Made by a program: the position numbers and the translations under genes. DNA of 48,150 nucleotides, taken from an uncultured Bacilli bacterium (GTDB lineage: Bacteria > Bacillota_I > Bacilli_A > RF39 > UBA660). Below the pieces are notes generated by a model that was not told where the DNA came from, ran no database searches, and saw nothing but the letters and a program-made list of their open reading frames with translations. Positions 24,698-32,361 of this stretch are shown here, piece after piece (positions within the stretch are counted from its first letter, which is position 1; each line of letters begins with the position of its first letter). The DNA lies in assembly GCA_947623925.1 (NCBI GenBank), contig CANQID010000006.1:1-48150 (forward strand). The letters run 5' to 3'.

Positions 24698-24726
24698 ATT
24701 ATACCAAACATTTGTTCTTAAAACAA
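24698..24726 (-). promoter_or_regulatory. Toxin promoter, locus 1
   Basis: On the minus strand TTGTTT (24726-24721), 17 bp, TATAAT (24703-24698), with extended -10 TGG. The spacer segment AAGAACAAATGTTTGG is identical in locus 2. Transcription should start at about 24691, placing GGAACATT at the very 5' end. Confidence 0.82.
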
Positions 24727-24898
24727 TATATTTTCTAATAAATTATGACAAATTATAAGATATGCTTGTATATTGACAGTTAATAAGAAGATGAATAAAT
24801 ACATTGGAAGTATTAAGACATAAAGTGGTGGAATTAAATCTTTCTTGTAATATTAGATTAATAGAAATTTTCATTTTCTAGTAAAGTAACAAAATAAG
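24727..24898. other. Intergenic spacer between the two toxin-antitoxin loci
   Basis: AT-rich DNA with no ORF with a ribosome-binding site, no terminator and no RNA fold that I can support. About 60 bp before 24899 resemble the DNA before locus 1 (an A/T-rich stretch with TAGAAATTT), which marks the upstream edge of the duplication. Confidence 0.6.
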
Positions 24899-24927
24899 TT
24901 GCAAAAAGGTCGCTTTTATGTTATCAT
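24899..24927 (+). promoter_or_regulatory. Antitoxin RNA promoter, locus 2
   Basis: TTGCAA (24899-24904), 17 bp, TATCAT (24922-24927). Confidence 0.8.
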
Positions 24928-24933
24928 GTATAT

Positions 24934-25050
24934 AGATGTGAGAAATCGCATACAATAAAAAAGGATACATTTGATTGGTAGAATCAGATGTTATCCCTTA
25001 TGGATTCCATCTGAAATCAACTATTGTTGAAATCAGATGTTTTTATTATT
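24934..25050 (+). ncRNA. Antitoxin antisense RNA, locus 2
   Basis: A predicted RNA of about 115 nt. The first hairpin pairs GGATACATTTGATT (24963) with AATCAGATGTTATCC, and a strong terminator pairs CATCTGA (25008-25014) with TCAGATG (25033-25039) around an inner AATCAAC/GTTGAAA stem, then TTTTTATTATTT. It is complementary to the toxin mRNA 3' region and overlaps the last codons of the toxin. Confidence 0.72.
24949..24997 (-). terminator. Toxin mRNA terminator, locus 2
   Basis: On the minus strand GGATAACATCTGATT and AATCAAATGTATCC form a long stem followed by TTTTTTATTG. Confidence 0.78.
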
Positions 25051-25123
25051 TAAATAGTAAGGTGATTACTATAAAGAATAATAGTAGTATTACAATAAAT
25101 TGAGAAAGTTCTCTTTTTGTCAT
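25046..25123 (-). CDS. Small hydrophobic toxin-like peptide, locus 2
   Basis: A 25-residue peptide: MTKRELSQ, then a Phe/Ile/Val/Leu membrane span, ending in Lys. The ATG follows AAAGGTGGTGG. In the mRNA this site is masked: CCTTTC (complement of 25161-25166) pairs with GAAAGG (complement of 25136-25141), extended by TTATC/GATAA inside. The open frame continues upstream in frame to 25231 (61 residues), but that would begin at the promoter itself and lacks a binding site, so the short form is taken. Paralogue of the locus 1 peptide by position and character, not by close sequence. Confidence 0.72.
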   Translation of the reverse strand: MTKRELSQFIVILLLFFIVITLLFK

Positions 25124-25202
25124 AATGAACCACCACCTTTCTCTTATCTTTTTGATAATTGAAAGGGAAAACATCTGATATATTTCAAATGTATCCACTG
25201 AT

Positions 25203-25231
25203 ATTATACCAAACATTTGTTCTTGATACAA
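25203..25231 (-). promoter_or_regulatory. Toxin promoter, locus 2
   Basis: On the minus strand TTGTAT (25231-25226), 17 bp, TATAAT (25208-25203), extended -10 TGG. It shares with locus 1 a 22-base block covering the spacer end and the -10 box. The start falls at about 25196, exactly at GGATACATTTGA. From 25232 to 25430 I see no further gene. Confidence 0.82.
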
Positions 25232-25430
25232 GATATTTTAAATTAAATTATTTTATAAGGAAAAGTATACTAAAAAATAATAAATTGTAATCAATATTTG
25301 TTTTTGTAAAAGTTTTTACTTTCTTTTTTTTATTAATAGTATTATGTAAAAAATAAGATTTATTTTCATAGTTTGCTTAACTAAGTTCAATATTGTGTTT
25401 TTCATATGATATTATTAAGGAGATGAAAAG

Positions 25431-26033
25431 ATGAACGAAGAAAATTTTGATAAATGTGTGCAAGAAAAAATACTTAAACCTTGTTGTAGCCCTTGTTATG
25501 TATTAGGTCCAGCAGGACCAAGAGGTTCAATAGGTCCAACAGGGCCAACAGGGCCAATAGGTCCAACGGGCCCTGCTGGTATACCAGGTCCACAAGGAGA
25601 GGTAGGACCAACAGGACCTGCTGCAGGTCTTAATGCTTACGGAGGACTTTATTCAACTTCAGCACAAGCATTTCAAAAACAACAAAATCCTATTACTATT
25701 AATTTAGATAATCCAATGCAAGATTATGATGTGACAGGAGATAATAATGCTATACAAATAATAGAAGGTGGAATATATGAAGTAACTTACACTCTTACAG
25801 CAACTTTGAATGAAGCAGGTAATCTTGTTGTTGGAGTAAAAGAAAACGACAAGGATGTAGTAGGATCTTCCTCAACTATTACTTTAACGGAAGCAGGAAC
25901 TGGAATGATAGCAAATAATATCATTGTTAGATTGATAGATAAATCTTTAATTTCACTTGCAATACTTCCTACAACGACAGTTTCAGGAGCTACTATCAAT
26001 CAAGCATCTTTATCAGTTAAGTTATTAGACTAA
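25431..26033 (+). CDS. BclA-like collagen-repeat spore-surface protein
   Basis: A 200-residue protein with a Cys-rich N-terminus (Cys9, 18, 19, 22), then 13 uninterrupted Gly-X-Y triplets (residues 26-64; [15 protein letters not shown] type), and a ~130-residue C-terminal beta domain beginning NAYGGLYS, which resembles the trimeric C-terminal domain of BclA-type exosporium glycoproteins. The Thr in the triplets is a usual O-glycosylation site in such proteins. There is no signal peptide, consistent with assembly on the spore from inside the mother cell. A CATATGATA element at 25403-25411 resembles a sigma-K -10 box; this is weak. Start: AAGGAGATG. Confidence 0.82.
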   Translation: MNEENFDKCVQEKILKPCCSPCYVLGPAGPRGSIGPTGPTGPIGPTGPAGIPGPQGEVGPTGPAAGLNAYGGLYSTSAQAFQKQQNPITINLDNPMQDYDVTGDNNAIQIIEGGIYEVTYTLTATLNEAGNLVVGVKENDKDVVGSSSTITLTEAGTGMIANNIIVRLIDKSLISLAILPTTTVSGATINQASLSVKLLD

Positions 26034-26050
26034 TTCTAATAGAATAAAAA

Positions 26051-26077
26051 AATTGCAAAATTTGCAATTCTTTTATT
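26051..26077. terminator. Bidirectional terminator between the collagen-like and Fic genes
   Basis: AATTGCAA/TTGCAATT stem with a 3-nt loop; T-rich after the stem on plus (CTTTTATTTTAT) and a T7 run on minus. Serves the two convergent genes. Confidence 0.8.
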
Positions 26078-26091
26078 TTATAAAAATATAA

Positions 26092-26820
26092 TTATATTTT
26101 TAATTTTAAATATTTTGATTTTTGTTCTTCTGTAAATTTATTCTCTTTAATCAATCCTTTATCATCAAGATCTTTATATAATGATACCATCGTGCTAAGT
26201 TCTGTTTTAGATAACTCTTTAAATAATTTTGCTAAACCTTTGTAATCACTGTTTTCTATTAAATCACAATACATTTTTTTATGTTCATTAGATATTATAC
26301 AAGGTGCTAAACAGTTTTTGCACATATTATATGCAAGTATAACTCTTGCTGTTCTACCATTGCCATCTTCAAATGGATGAATATGTAATAATTTTATATG
26401 AAAATCAGCCTCAATCTCATATAGTTCATCTTCACTTTTACAATTATTAATTAAATAATTGTAATTATCAATTAAATACCATAAACTGTTTCTAATCATT
26501 TGTGGTTTGGTTCTAACTACATTAGAACCAACAACAGAAGCATCTGTTGTTCTAAAATTACTTACTTCCTCACCGGTTACTCTTTTTGCTACTTCGCACA
26601 ATAAATTTGTAAATTCATAGTGAGAAAAATTTTCTTCTTTGGTTAAATCAAATATATAATTTATTGCTTGTAATTGATTAAATATTTTAATTGATTGCCT
26701 AGTGTTAGCTAAATCATCAGATATACCTTCTAATTCTAGACTTGCAAACGCTAGTCTATATTTAAGTGTTTCAAAATAACTAGTTTTAAACTCATTATCA
26801 CTTTTTAATTCTAAAAACAT
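26092..26820 (-). CDS. Fic-domain protein with N-terminal self-inhibition helix
   Basis: A 242-residue Fic protein. The catalytic motif HPFEDGNGRTAR is intact at residues 148-159, predicting AMP transfer (or another nucleotide transfer) to a protein hydroxyl. The N-terminal SLELEG at 27-32 matches the inhibitory (S/T)xxxE(G/N) motif of class II Fic proteins, in which the Glu blocks ATP binding, so it should be self-restrained and needs no separate antitoxin. The C-terminal 40 residues (LSTMVSLYKDLDDKGLI) may be a small regulatory helix bundle. ATG at 26820 follows AAGGTGATTTT; an upstream ATG at 26838 has no such site. Targets unknown; lone gene. Confidence 0.9.
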   Translation of the reverse strand: MFLELKSDNEFKTSYFETLKYRLAFASLELEGISDDLANTRQSIKIFNQLQAINYIFDLTKEENFSHYEFTNLLCEVAKRVTGEEVSNFRTTDASVVGSNVVRTKPQMIRNSLWYLIDNYNYLINNCKSEDELYEIEADFHIKLLHIHPFEDGNGRTARVILAYNMCKNCLAPCIISNEHKKMYCDLIENSDYKGLAKLFKELSKTELSTMVSLYKDLDDKGLIKENKFTEEQKSKYLKLKI

Positions 26821-27110
26821 AAAATCACCTTGGTGCATATTATAACATATATGATTATAAAATCAACATAAATTATTAAATTTCAATAATTTATATTATT
26901 TAGTCATTATAAAACGAGCACTAAGAGTAATTGTATTATCATATGGCATTAATTAATCTTGATATGATATTATTAAAAATTATCTTCATATAGTTTAATT
27001 ATATATAATTAAATTTATTAAAAAACAATATTTATATTTGTTATAACTTGACATTTAAGAAAATTTATATATATAATCATATTAATAGGGTAGTAAGGTG
27101 TGACTTTATC

Positions 27111-29351
27111 ATGGAGAGTAAAAAAAAATATTATAAATATTTAGATTTTATTAGAATAATATCTTGTTTTGCTGTATTATTGTACCACTTAAATATATTA
27201 AAAGGTGGATATTTAGCAGTTTGTTGTTTTTTTGTATTAAGTAGTTATTTATCTTGTGTTTCATCTTTTAAAAAAGAAAAATTTTCATTTAAATCTTATT
27301 ATTCTAAATTATTATTGAAAATATATTTGCCATTAATATTAATTGTATTTATAACAATCGCAGTTTTATCATTATTTCCAAATATTAATTGGCTTAATTT
27401 AAAACCTGAAACAACATCCGTTATATTTGGATATAATAATTTTTGGCAATTAGGCGCTAATTTGGATTATTTTGCTAGACATATTAGTTCTCCATTTATG
27501 CATTTATGGTATATATCAATCCTTTTGCAGTATGACTTAATATTTCCTTTTATATATTTAACTCTTCGTAAAATAGGAGATAAAATTCATAAATTTATTC
27601 CATGTCTTATTACGGTTTTATTATGTGTAATATTTAGTATATACTTTTATATATCATATTTTAATAAAGGTATGATGTTTACATATTACAATACTTTTAC
27701 TAGACTATTTTCTTTATTATTTGGTTTATCACTTGGTTTTATTCATTCATATTATGGTTCATATATACCTTCATTATTAAAGCGACAGTCGGTAAGTAAA
27801 ATTATGTTTTGGTTTTATGCTTTGATTTTAATTTCTATGTTTATTTTTATAGGATATGATTCAAAATATTTCCCACTTTATATGGTTTTATCAACTATAT
27901 TTACATGTAGATTAATAGATTATGGTGTAATTATTATAAAAAGAAATATATCAAAATTAGATAAACTTATTAGATCTTTGTCACTTACAAGTTATGAGAT
28001 ATATTTATTTCAATACCCAGTTATATATTTATTTCAATATGTAAATATTAATTCAAATTTAGAAACATTTATTATAATCATGTTAGTTCTTTTATTATCT
28101 TATATTTTATACTTGTCTATAAATTTTTATAAAGGAAAATTCAAATTAATAAAATATTTTATTTTTATAGTCGTTGTATTTATCTCTTTATTTGGGTTAT
28201 ATAAATATTGCTTATCTAAAGATTATACAAAAGAGATGAAGAAATTAGAAGAACAGTTAGAAGAAAATGAAAAAATAATTCAAAATAAACAAGAAGAATA
28301 TGAAGCTAAATTACAACAAGAACAAAATGATTGGGAAATGGTTTTATCAGATTTAGAAAACAATGAAGAAAAAGTTAATCAAATTATAAAAAAAATGCCA
28401 GTTATTGGTATAGGTGATTCAGTTATGTTAGGTGCGATAGAAAATTTGTATAACGAGTTTCCAAATGGATATTTTGATGCAAAAATATCTCGTACTGCTT
28501 GGGTAGTAAGTGGTATGTTACAAGATTATAAAAATAGAAATATGCTTAGTGAAATTGTTATTTTACATCTTGGTACTAATGGAGATTGTTCATCTTCTTG
28601 TAAAACTGCAATTATGAAAATTTGTGAAAATCATGAAGTATTTTGGGTAAATACTACTAATGATGATGTTGTTCATGTTAATGACAAATTATTATCACTT
28701 GCTAATGAATATAGTAATTTACATATTGTTGATTGGAATTCTATTTCAAAAGGCCATGAAGAATATTTTTATGCAGATGGTATTCATTTGACTCCATCCG
28801 GAAGAAAAGCATATACAAATGCTATATATGATAATATTTATAAAGTATATTTGAAAAAATATAAAATAGAAAAAGAAAAAATAATAAAAGAACATGAAGA
28901 AAAGCAGAAAAATAAAATAAGTTTTTATGGTAATGATATTTTAATTAATTCTTTTGATTATTTACAAAATAGTTTCAAAGATGCAAAATTTGATATTAAA
29001 AAAGATTTTAACTATGATACATTAAAAGAAGAAATAGAAAAATCAATAAAGGATGGTACTTTAAATAACAAAATAGTATTTGCGTTTGATGATTCCACTT
29101 ATTTAGATTTAAATCAATATAAACATTTAATAGAACTTTGTAAAGAACATAAAATATATATTGTTTGTTTAAATGAAAAAATATTTAATGATCTTAATAA
29201 AGAAAATTATGAAAATGTTACACTTGTAGATTTTTATAAAGAAATTAAATTAAATGAATACTTAATGCCTGATAAAATACATTTAAATGAAAAGGGTAAT
29301 GAGGCATTTAATAATGTTTTAAAAGATGCACTAAATAATATAAATCATTAA
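27111..29351 (+). CDS. OatA-like acyltransferase 3 protein with two SGNH domains
   Basis: A 746-residue membrane protein. Residues 1-370 form an acyltransferase 3 domain with about ten membrane segments; [13 protein letters not shown] carries the family Arg and His. A coiled-coil spacer (about 375-425) leads to an extracellular SGNH esterase domain with nucleophile Ser437 (GIGDSVMLG), a GTN motif and Asp556/His559 in DGIHLT. This is the layout of OatA peptidoglycan O-acetyltransferases. A second, weaker SGNH-like unit follows a linker: block I reads YGNDIL near 606 without Ser, but Asp721/His724 in DKIHLN are kept. ATG 27111 follows AAGGTGTGAC; an upstream in-frame start at 27048 is less likely. 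Confidence 0.87.
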   Translation: MESKKKYYKYLDFIRIISCFAVLLYHLNILKGGYLAVCCFFVLSSYLSCVSSFKKEKFSFKSYYSKLLLKIYLPLILIVFITIAVLSLFPNINWLNLKPETTSVIFGYNNFWQLGANLDYFARHISSPFMHLWYISILLQYDLIFPFIYLTLRKIGDKIHKFIPCLITVLLCVIFSIYFYISYFNKGMMFTYYNTFTRLFSLLFGLSLGFIHSYYGSYIPSLLKRQSVSKIMFWFYALILISMFIFIGYDSKYFPLYMVLSTIFTCRLIDYGVIIIKRNISKLDKLIRSLSLTSYEIYLFQYPVIYLFQYVNINSNLETFIIIMLVLLLSYILYLSINFYKGKFKLIKYFIFIVVVFISLFGLYKYCLSKDYTKEMKKLEEQLEENEKIIQNKQEEYEAKLQQEQNDWEMVLSDLENNEEKVNQIIKKMPVIGIGDSVMLGAIENLYNEFPNGYFDAKISRTAWVVSGMLQDYKNRNMLSEIVILHLGTNGDCSSSCKTAIMKICENHEVFWVNTTNDDVVHVNDKLLSLANEYSNLHIVDWNSISKGHEEYFYADGIHLTPSGRKAYTNAIYDNIYKVYLKKYKIEKEKIIKEHEEKQKNKISFYGNDILINSFDYLQNSFKDAKFDIKKDFNYDTLKEEIEKSIKDGTLNNKIVFAFDDSTYLDLNQYKHLIELCKEHKIYIVCLNEKIFNDLNKENYENVTLVDFYKEIKLNEYLMPDKIHLNEKGNEAFNNVLKDALNNINH

Positions 29352-29457
29352 TATATTAAATGTTTTCTCTTTATTTACTAATAATAAACATTTTTACTAC
29401 AAAAGTACTAGTTTTAATTTATATATTGTGGTACAATACACGAAGAGGTGGGAAGGT

Positions 29458-29937
29458 ATGAAAAAAGAAGATAAAAAAACAGAATCAAAAAAAGAAAAAA
29501 TAAAAATTGAAAAAACAAAAATAATAGAAAAAGGTAGTAGTTCAATTAAAGAATTTAAACAATTTATTTCAAAAGGTAATGTAATTGATTTAGCAGTTGG
29601 TGTTATCATAGGTACAGCGTTTGGTAAAATTGTTACATCAATTGTAAATGATATTTTAATGCCATTAATTGGTATAGTAATAGGTGGACTTAATTTTTCT
29701 GGATTAAGTTTAAAAATAGGAGAAGCAACTATAAATTATGGTGTTTTTATACAAAATGTAATTGATTTCTTAATAGTATCTTTATGTGTATTTATATTTA
29801 TAAAAATGATTTCTAAATTAACTAAAAAAGAAGAAAAGGAAGAAGAAAAAGAAGAAACAAAGAAAGATGAACAAATAATTTTATTAGAAGAAATAAGAGA
29901 TTTATTAAAACAAAATAATAAAAAAAGTAAAAATTAA
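29458..29937 (+). CDS. mscL: Large-conductance mechanosensitive channel MscL
   Basis: A 159-residue osmotic safety-valve channel. The family core starts at about residue 24: [20 protein letters not shown], then [20 protein letters not shown] (first helix), a short loop, the second helix ([20 protein letters not shown]) and a charged C-terminal helical bundle ending [11 protein letters not shown]. Unusually it has an extra ~23-residue Lys/Glu-rich N-terminal extension. ATG 29458 fits GAGGTGGGAAGG; an in-frame ATG at 29428 is less likely as it precedes the probable -10 box TACAAT (29432-29437). Confidence 0.95.
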   Translation: MKKEDKKTESKKEKIKIEKTKIIEKGSSSIKEFKQFISKGNVIDLAVGVIIGTAFGKIVTSIVNDILMPLIGIVIGGLNFSGLSLKIGEATINYGVFIQNVIDFLIVSLCVFIFIKMISKLTKKEEKEEEKEETKKDEQIILLEEIRDLLKQNNKKSKN

Positions 29938-29950
29938 TTACTTTTTTTAT
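29922..29950 (+). terminator. mscL terminator
   Basis: AAAAAGTAA/TTACTTTTT stem that spans the mscL stop codon, followed by a long T-rich tract. Confidence 0.7.
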
Positions 29951-30029
29951 TTTTTTTTTATATTTGCTTTTAAAAATCATTTATTTGTGCTATCATTAGT
30001 ATGATATGAAAGGTACAAGGTGAGTATAA

Positions 30030-30581
30030 ATGGTAACAGCATCAGTAGAAGAATTAAAAAAAGAACCATATGAATATTTTGAGAATATAATAAAACAACT
30101 TATTGAAAAATATAAAAATGATACTAATCGTGTAAATTGGTATGCAGCAATAGGTGATAATTGCGATGGAAAAACCAATGAAAATTTTATATCAATTGGA
30201 ATGATTAATAATGATGGAAAAATTGTTTTTAGTAGAGTTAGAATACCTAAAACAGAACTTGGTAAAATGTTAATTGAAAAATTTATGAAATCATATTGGG
30301 TAGATGGTGGAGGAATAAAAGAAATTAACGTTGTAAAAGCTAAAGGTGAAAGTTTAAACACTATTGGATATTTTAGAACAAACAAAGGTGGATATTTTGA
30401 AATACTTACTGTTAAACCAGATTTAATTGTAGATGGTATTTCAGTAGATTTAGATTATTTTGGTAATTGGGCAAAAGAAAATTTAAGTAATAAATATGAA
30501 GAAAATTATAGATTGAATTGGTTAAATGAAAATTTACTTAATAATGATATACTTAATAATGATAAAGGAAGACATGTTTAA
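30030..30581 (+). CDS. Hypothetical protein
   Basis: A 183-residue soluble protein that I do not recognise. It has an N-terminal helix (VEELKKEPYEYFENIIKQL), a beta-rich middle (WYAAIGDNCDG, ENFISIGMINNDGKIVFSRVRIPK), a conserved-looking GGGIKEINVVKAKGES segment and a hydrophilic C-terminus. No signal peptide, membrane segment or obvious catalytic motif. Start behind AAGGTGAG. It converges on, and overlaps by 4 nt, the YigZ-type gene. Confidence 0.6.
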   Translation: MVTASVEELKKEPYEYFENIIKQLIEKYKNDTNRVNWYAAIGDNCDGKTNENFISIGMINNDGKIVFSRVRIPKTELGKMLIEKFMKSYWVDGGGIKEINVVKAKGESLNTIGYFRTNKGGYFEILTVKPDLIVDGISVDLDYFGNWAKENLSNKYEENYRLNWLNENLLNNDILNNDKGRHV

Positions 30582-30604
30582 GAAATATAGGTGTCTTCCT
30601 TTAT
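30562..30604. terminator. Hairpin inside the overlapping ends of two convergent genes
   Basis: A perfect 13-bp stem (ATAAAGGAAGACA with its complement at 30592-30604) around a 17-nt loop. Each arm is coding sequence for one of the two genes and the loop holds both stop codons. It probably terminates both transcripts, though T runs after the stem are short on each strand. Confidence 0.6.
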
Positions 30605-31165
30605 GTTTATTTTGTTGCACAATTCTTTAAGAATATTTTCTATTGATTCAAATTCTTTATTTTTTATAATAATAGTATATTTTATAAATTCATTAAATTC
30701 TTTATCTAAAATAATAACATTTTTAAGAATATTATTTATTTTTTTTGAGGTTTCATATGAAAAATAAATTTCTATTTTTTTTGCTTCTATTAAATTTATA
30801 ATTTCAGTTTCATTTAAAGTTTTACTTGTTGCTGATGAATAAGCACGAATAAGACCTCCTGCCCCTAATTTTATACCACCAAAGTATCTTATAACTACAC
30901 ATAATATATTATTTAAATCATTATTTTCAAGAACATTTAATATAGGAATACCTGCTGTACCACTTGGTTCATTATCATCATTAAATCTTTTTATATTTCC
31001 AACTATATATGCGTAACATATATGTGTAGAATCTTTATATTCATTTTTGATGTAATCTAAAATGTTCTTAATTTCTAATTCGTTATTAACCGTATATAAT
31101 TTTGTTATAAATTTAGATTTTTTTATTATAAATTCTTTTTCTATATTGAATTTAATAGTTTTCAT
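30578..31165 (-). CDS. yigZ: YigZ/IMPACT family protein
   Basis: A 195-residue protein of the UPF0029/IMPACT family. KKSKFIT, DSTHICYAYIVG, the DDNEPSGTAGIPIL motif and VIRYFGGIKLGAGGLIRAYSSA are diagnostic. A C-terminal DUF1949-like ferredoxin-fold part follows. The role in bacteria is unclear; eukaryotic IMPACT regulates the eIF2-alpha kinase GCN2. ATG 31165 follows TTGGTGATTTT. Overlaps its convergent neighbour by 4 nt. Confidence 0.93.
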   Translation of the reverse strand: MKTIKFNIEKEFIIKKSKFITKLYTVNNELEIKNILDYIKNEYKDSTHICYAYIVGNIKRFNDDNEPSGTAGIPILNVLENNDLNNILCVVIRYFGGIKLGAGGLIRAYSSATSKTLNETEIINLIEAKKIEIYFSYETSKKINNILKNVIILDKEFNEFIKYTIIIKNKEFESIENILKELCNKINIKEDTYIS

Positions 31166-31276
31166 AAAATCACCAATATAATTATATATTAGACAGTTTT
31201 ATAAATCAAATATTGATGTTCTATTTATGTTTTAAAATGAATATTATTATGGTATAATATGTGAGAAGGTGATAGA

Positions 31277-32359
31277 GTGAGAGTAATAATAAGCGCTGGT
31301 GGGACAGGTGGTCATATTTACCCTGCACTTGCTATTATAAATAAAATAAAAGAATTCGAACCAGATAGTGAATTTTTATATATAGGTACTCATAATAGAA
31401 TGGAAAAAGATATTATACCAAAATATAATATACCATTTAAAACTATTGAGATGTATGGATTTAATAGAAAAAAAATATTTAAAAATTTTAAAACATTAAA
31501 ACATTTAATTACAAGTTATAAACAATGTAAAATTATGATAAAAGAATTTAATCCAGATATAGTAATAGGTGTAGGAGGTTATGTTACAGGCCCTGTTATT
31601 TATGCAGCAAAAAAACTTGGATTTAAAACATTTATACATGAACAAAATAGTATTCCTGGTAAATGTAATTTATTTTTAAGTAAATATGTAAATAAAATAG
31701 GAATTTCACTAAAATCATCAATAAAATATTTTCCTGAATATAAATGTGTATTCACTGGAAATCCTTGCAGTGAGGATGCAATAAATAAACCACCTCAAAG
31801 TAAAAAGGAATTTGGTTTAGATGAAAATAAAAAATTAGTTCTTTTTGTTATGGGCTCACTTGGTTCATCAAAAATAAATGATATTGTTATAAAAGCAATG
31901 AATTTATTTAAAGAGAAAGATTATGAAATATTATATGTAACAGGAAATTCTTCATATGAAGAAATTTCAAAGTTAAAATTTTCTTCTAATGTTAAAGTTG
32001 TTCCATATATAGAAAATTTAACAAGAATAATGAAAAATACAGATTTAATTGTATCTAGAGCAGGGGCTTCAACATTAAGTGAATTAATTGCTCTTAAACT
32101 ACCATCAATATTAATACCTAGCCCTTATGTTCCTGATAATCATCAATATAAAAATGCTCTTGATTTATGTAAAAATAATGCAGCAGTATTAATTGAAGAA
32201 AAAAATTTAAATGGAAATATATTAATTAAAACAATAGATGATTTATTAACAGATGATGAAAAAATGTTAGAAATGAAAAAAAATTTAGAAAAATTGTATG
32301 TCCCTAATAGTGCGACTAAAATATATGAAACTATTAGAAGTATAATAGATGGGAAGTAA
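31277..32359 (+). CDS. murG: UDP-GlcNAc transferase MurG
   Basis: The 360-residue glycosyltransferase that makes lipid II from lipid I on the cytoplasmic membrane face. It has the GGTGGHIYPALAI N-terminal glycine loop, GVGGYVTGPV, HEQNSIPGKCN, the second loop GSLGSSKIN, and the UDP-GlcNAc site SRAGASTLSELIALKLPSIL. The start is GTG at 31277 behind GAAGGTGAT. First gene of a murG-murB-divIB run with 2- and 11-nt gaps. Confidence 0.97.
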   Translation: MRVIISAGGTGGHIYPALAIINKIKEFEPDSEFLYIGTHNRMEKDIIPKYNIPFKTIEMYGFNRKKIFKNFKTLKHLITSYKQCKIMIKEFNPDIVIGVGGYVTGPVIYAAKKLGFKTFIHEQNSIPGKCNLFLSKYVNKIGISLKSSIKYFPEYKCVFTGNPCSEDAINKPPQSKKEFGLDENKKLVLFVMGSLGSSKINDIVIKAMNLFKEKDYEILYVTGNSSYEEISKLKFSSNVKVVPYIENLTRIMKNTDLIVSRAGASTLSELIALKLPSILIPSPYVPDNHQYKNALDLCKNNAAVLIEEKNLNGNILIKTIDDLLTDDEKMLEMKKNLEKLYVPNSATKIYETIRSIIDGK

Positions 32360-32361
32360 AT

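Larger units (their letters stand above)
24409..24726. other. Type I toxin-antitoxin locus 1 (whole unit)
   Basis: A self-contained unit with two convergent sigma-A promoters, a small hydrophobic peptide gene on the minus strand and a plus-strand RNA antisense to the 3' part of its mRNA. The predicted toxin mRNA runs from about 24690 to 24462. Its first bases GGAACATTTAA are complementary to its own 3' terminator arm TTGAATGTTCC. The same design recurs at 24899-25231. The layout matches convergent type I systems such as txpA/RatA and bsrG/SR4, but the peptide is not one I can assign to a known family. Confidence 0.75.
24899..25231. other. Type I toxin-antitoxin locus 2 (whole unit)
   Basis: A paralogue of the unit at 24409-24726, in the same orientation. 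The promoters, ORF position and both terminators are kept, but the peptide and pairing sequences have diverged. The predicted toxin mRNA runs from about 25196 to 24950. Its first 12 nt, GGATACATTTGA, are exactly complementary to TCAAATGTATCC at its 3' end. Changes at the 5' end relative to locus 1 are matched by changes at the 3' end, which argues that this pairing is maintained. Confidence 0.78.

Noticed and set aside
25046-25231. A 61-residue ORF containing the locus 2 toxin peptide.
   Set aside because: Its start lies at the -35 box of the toxin promoter and has no ribosome-binding site. The internal ATG at 25123 has both a strong site and the matching position in locus 1.
24409-25231. Assignment of the two loci to the Fst/par family of plasmid addiction modules.
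   Set aside because: par uses direct repeats and a shared terminator so that the 5' regions of both RNAs are complementary. Here the repeats are inverted, and the antitoxin is antisense to the toxin 3' end.
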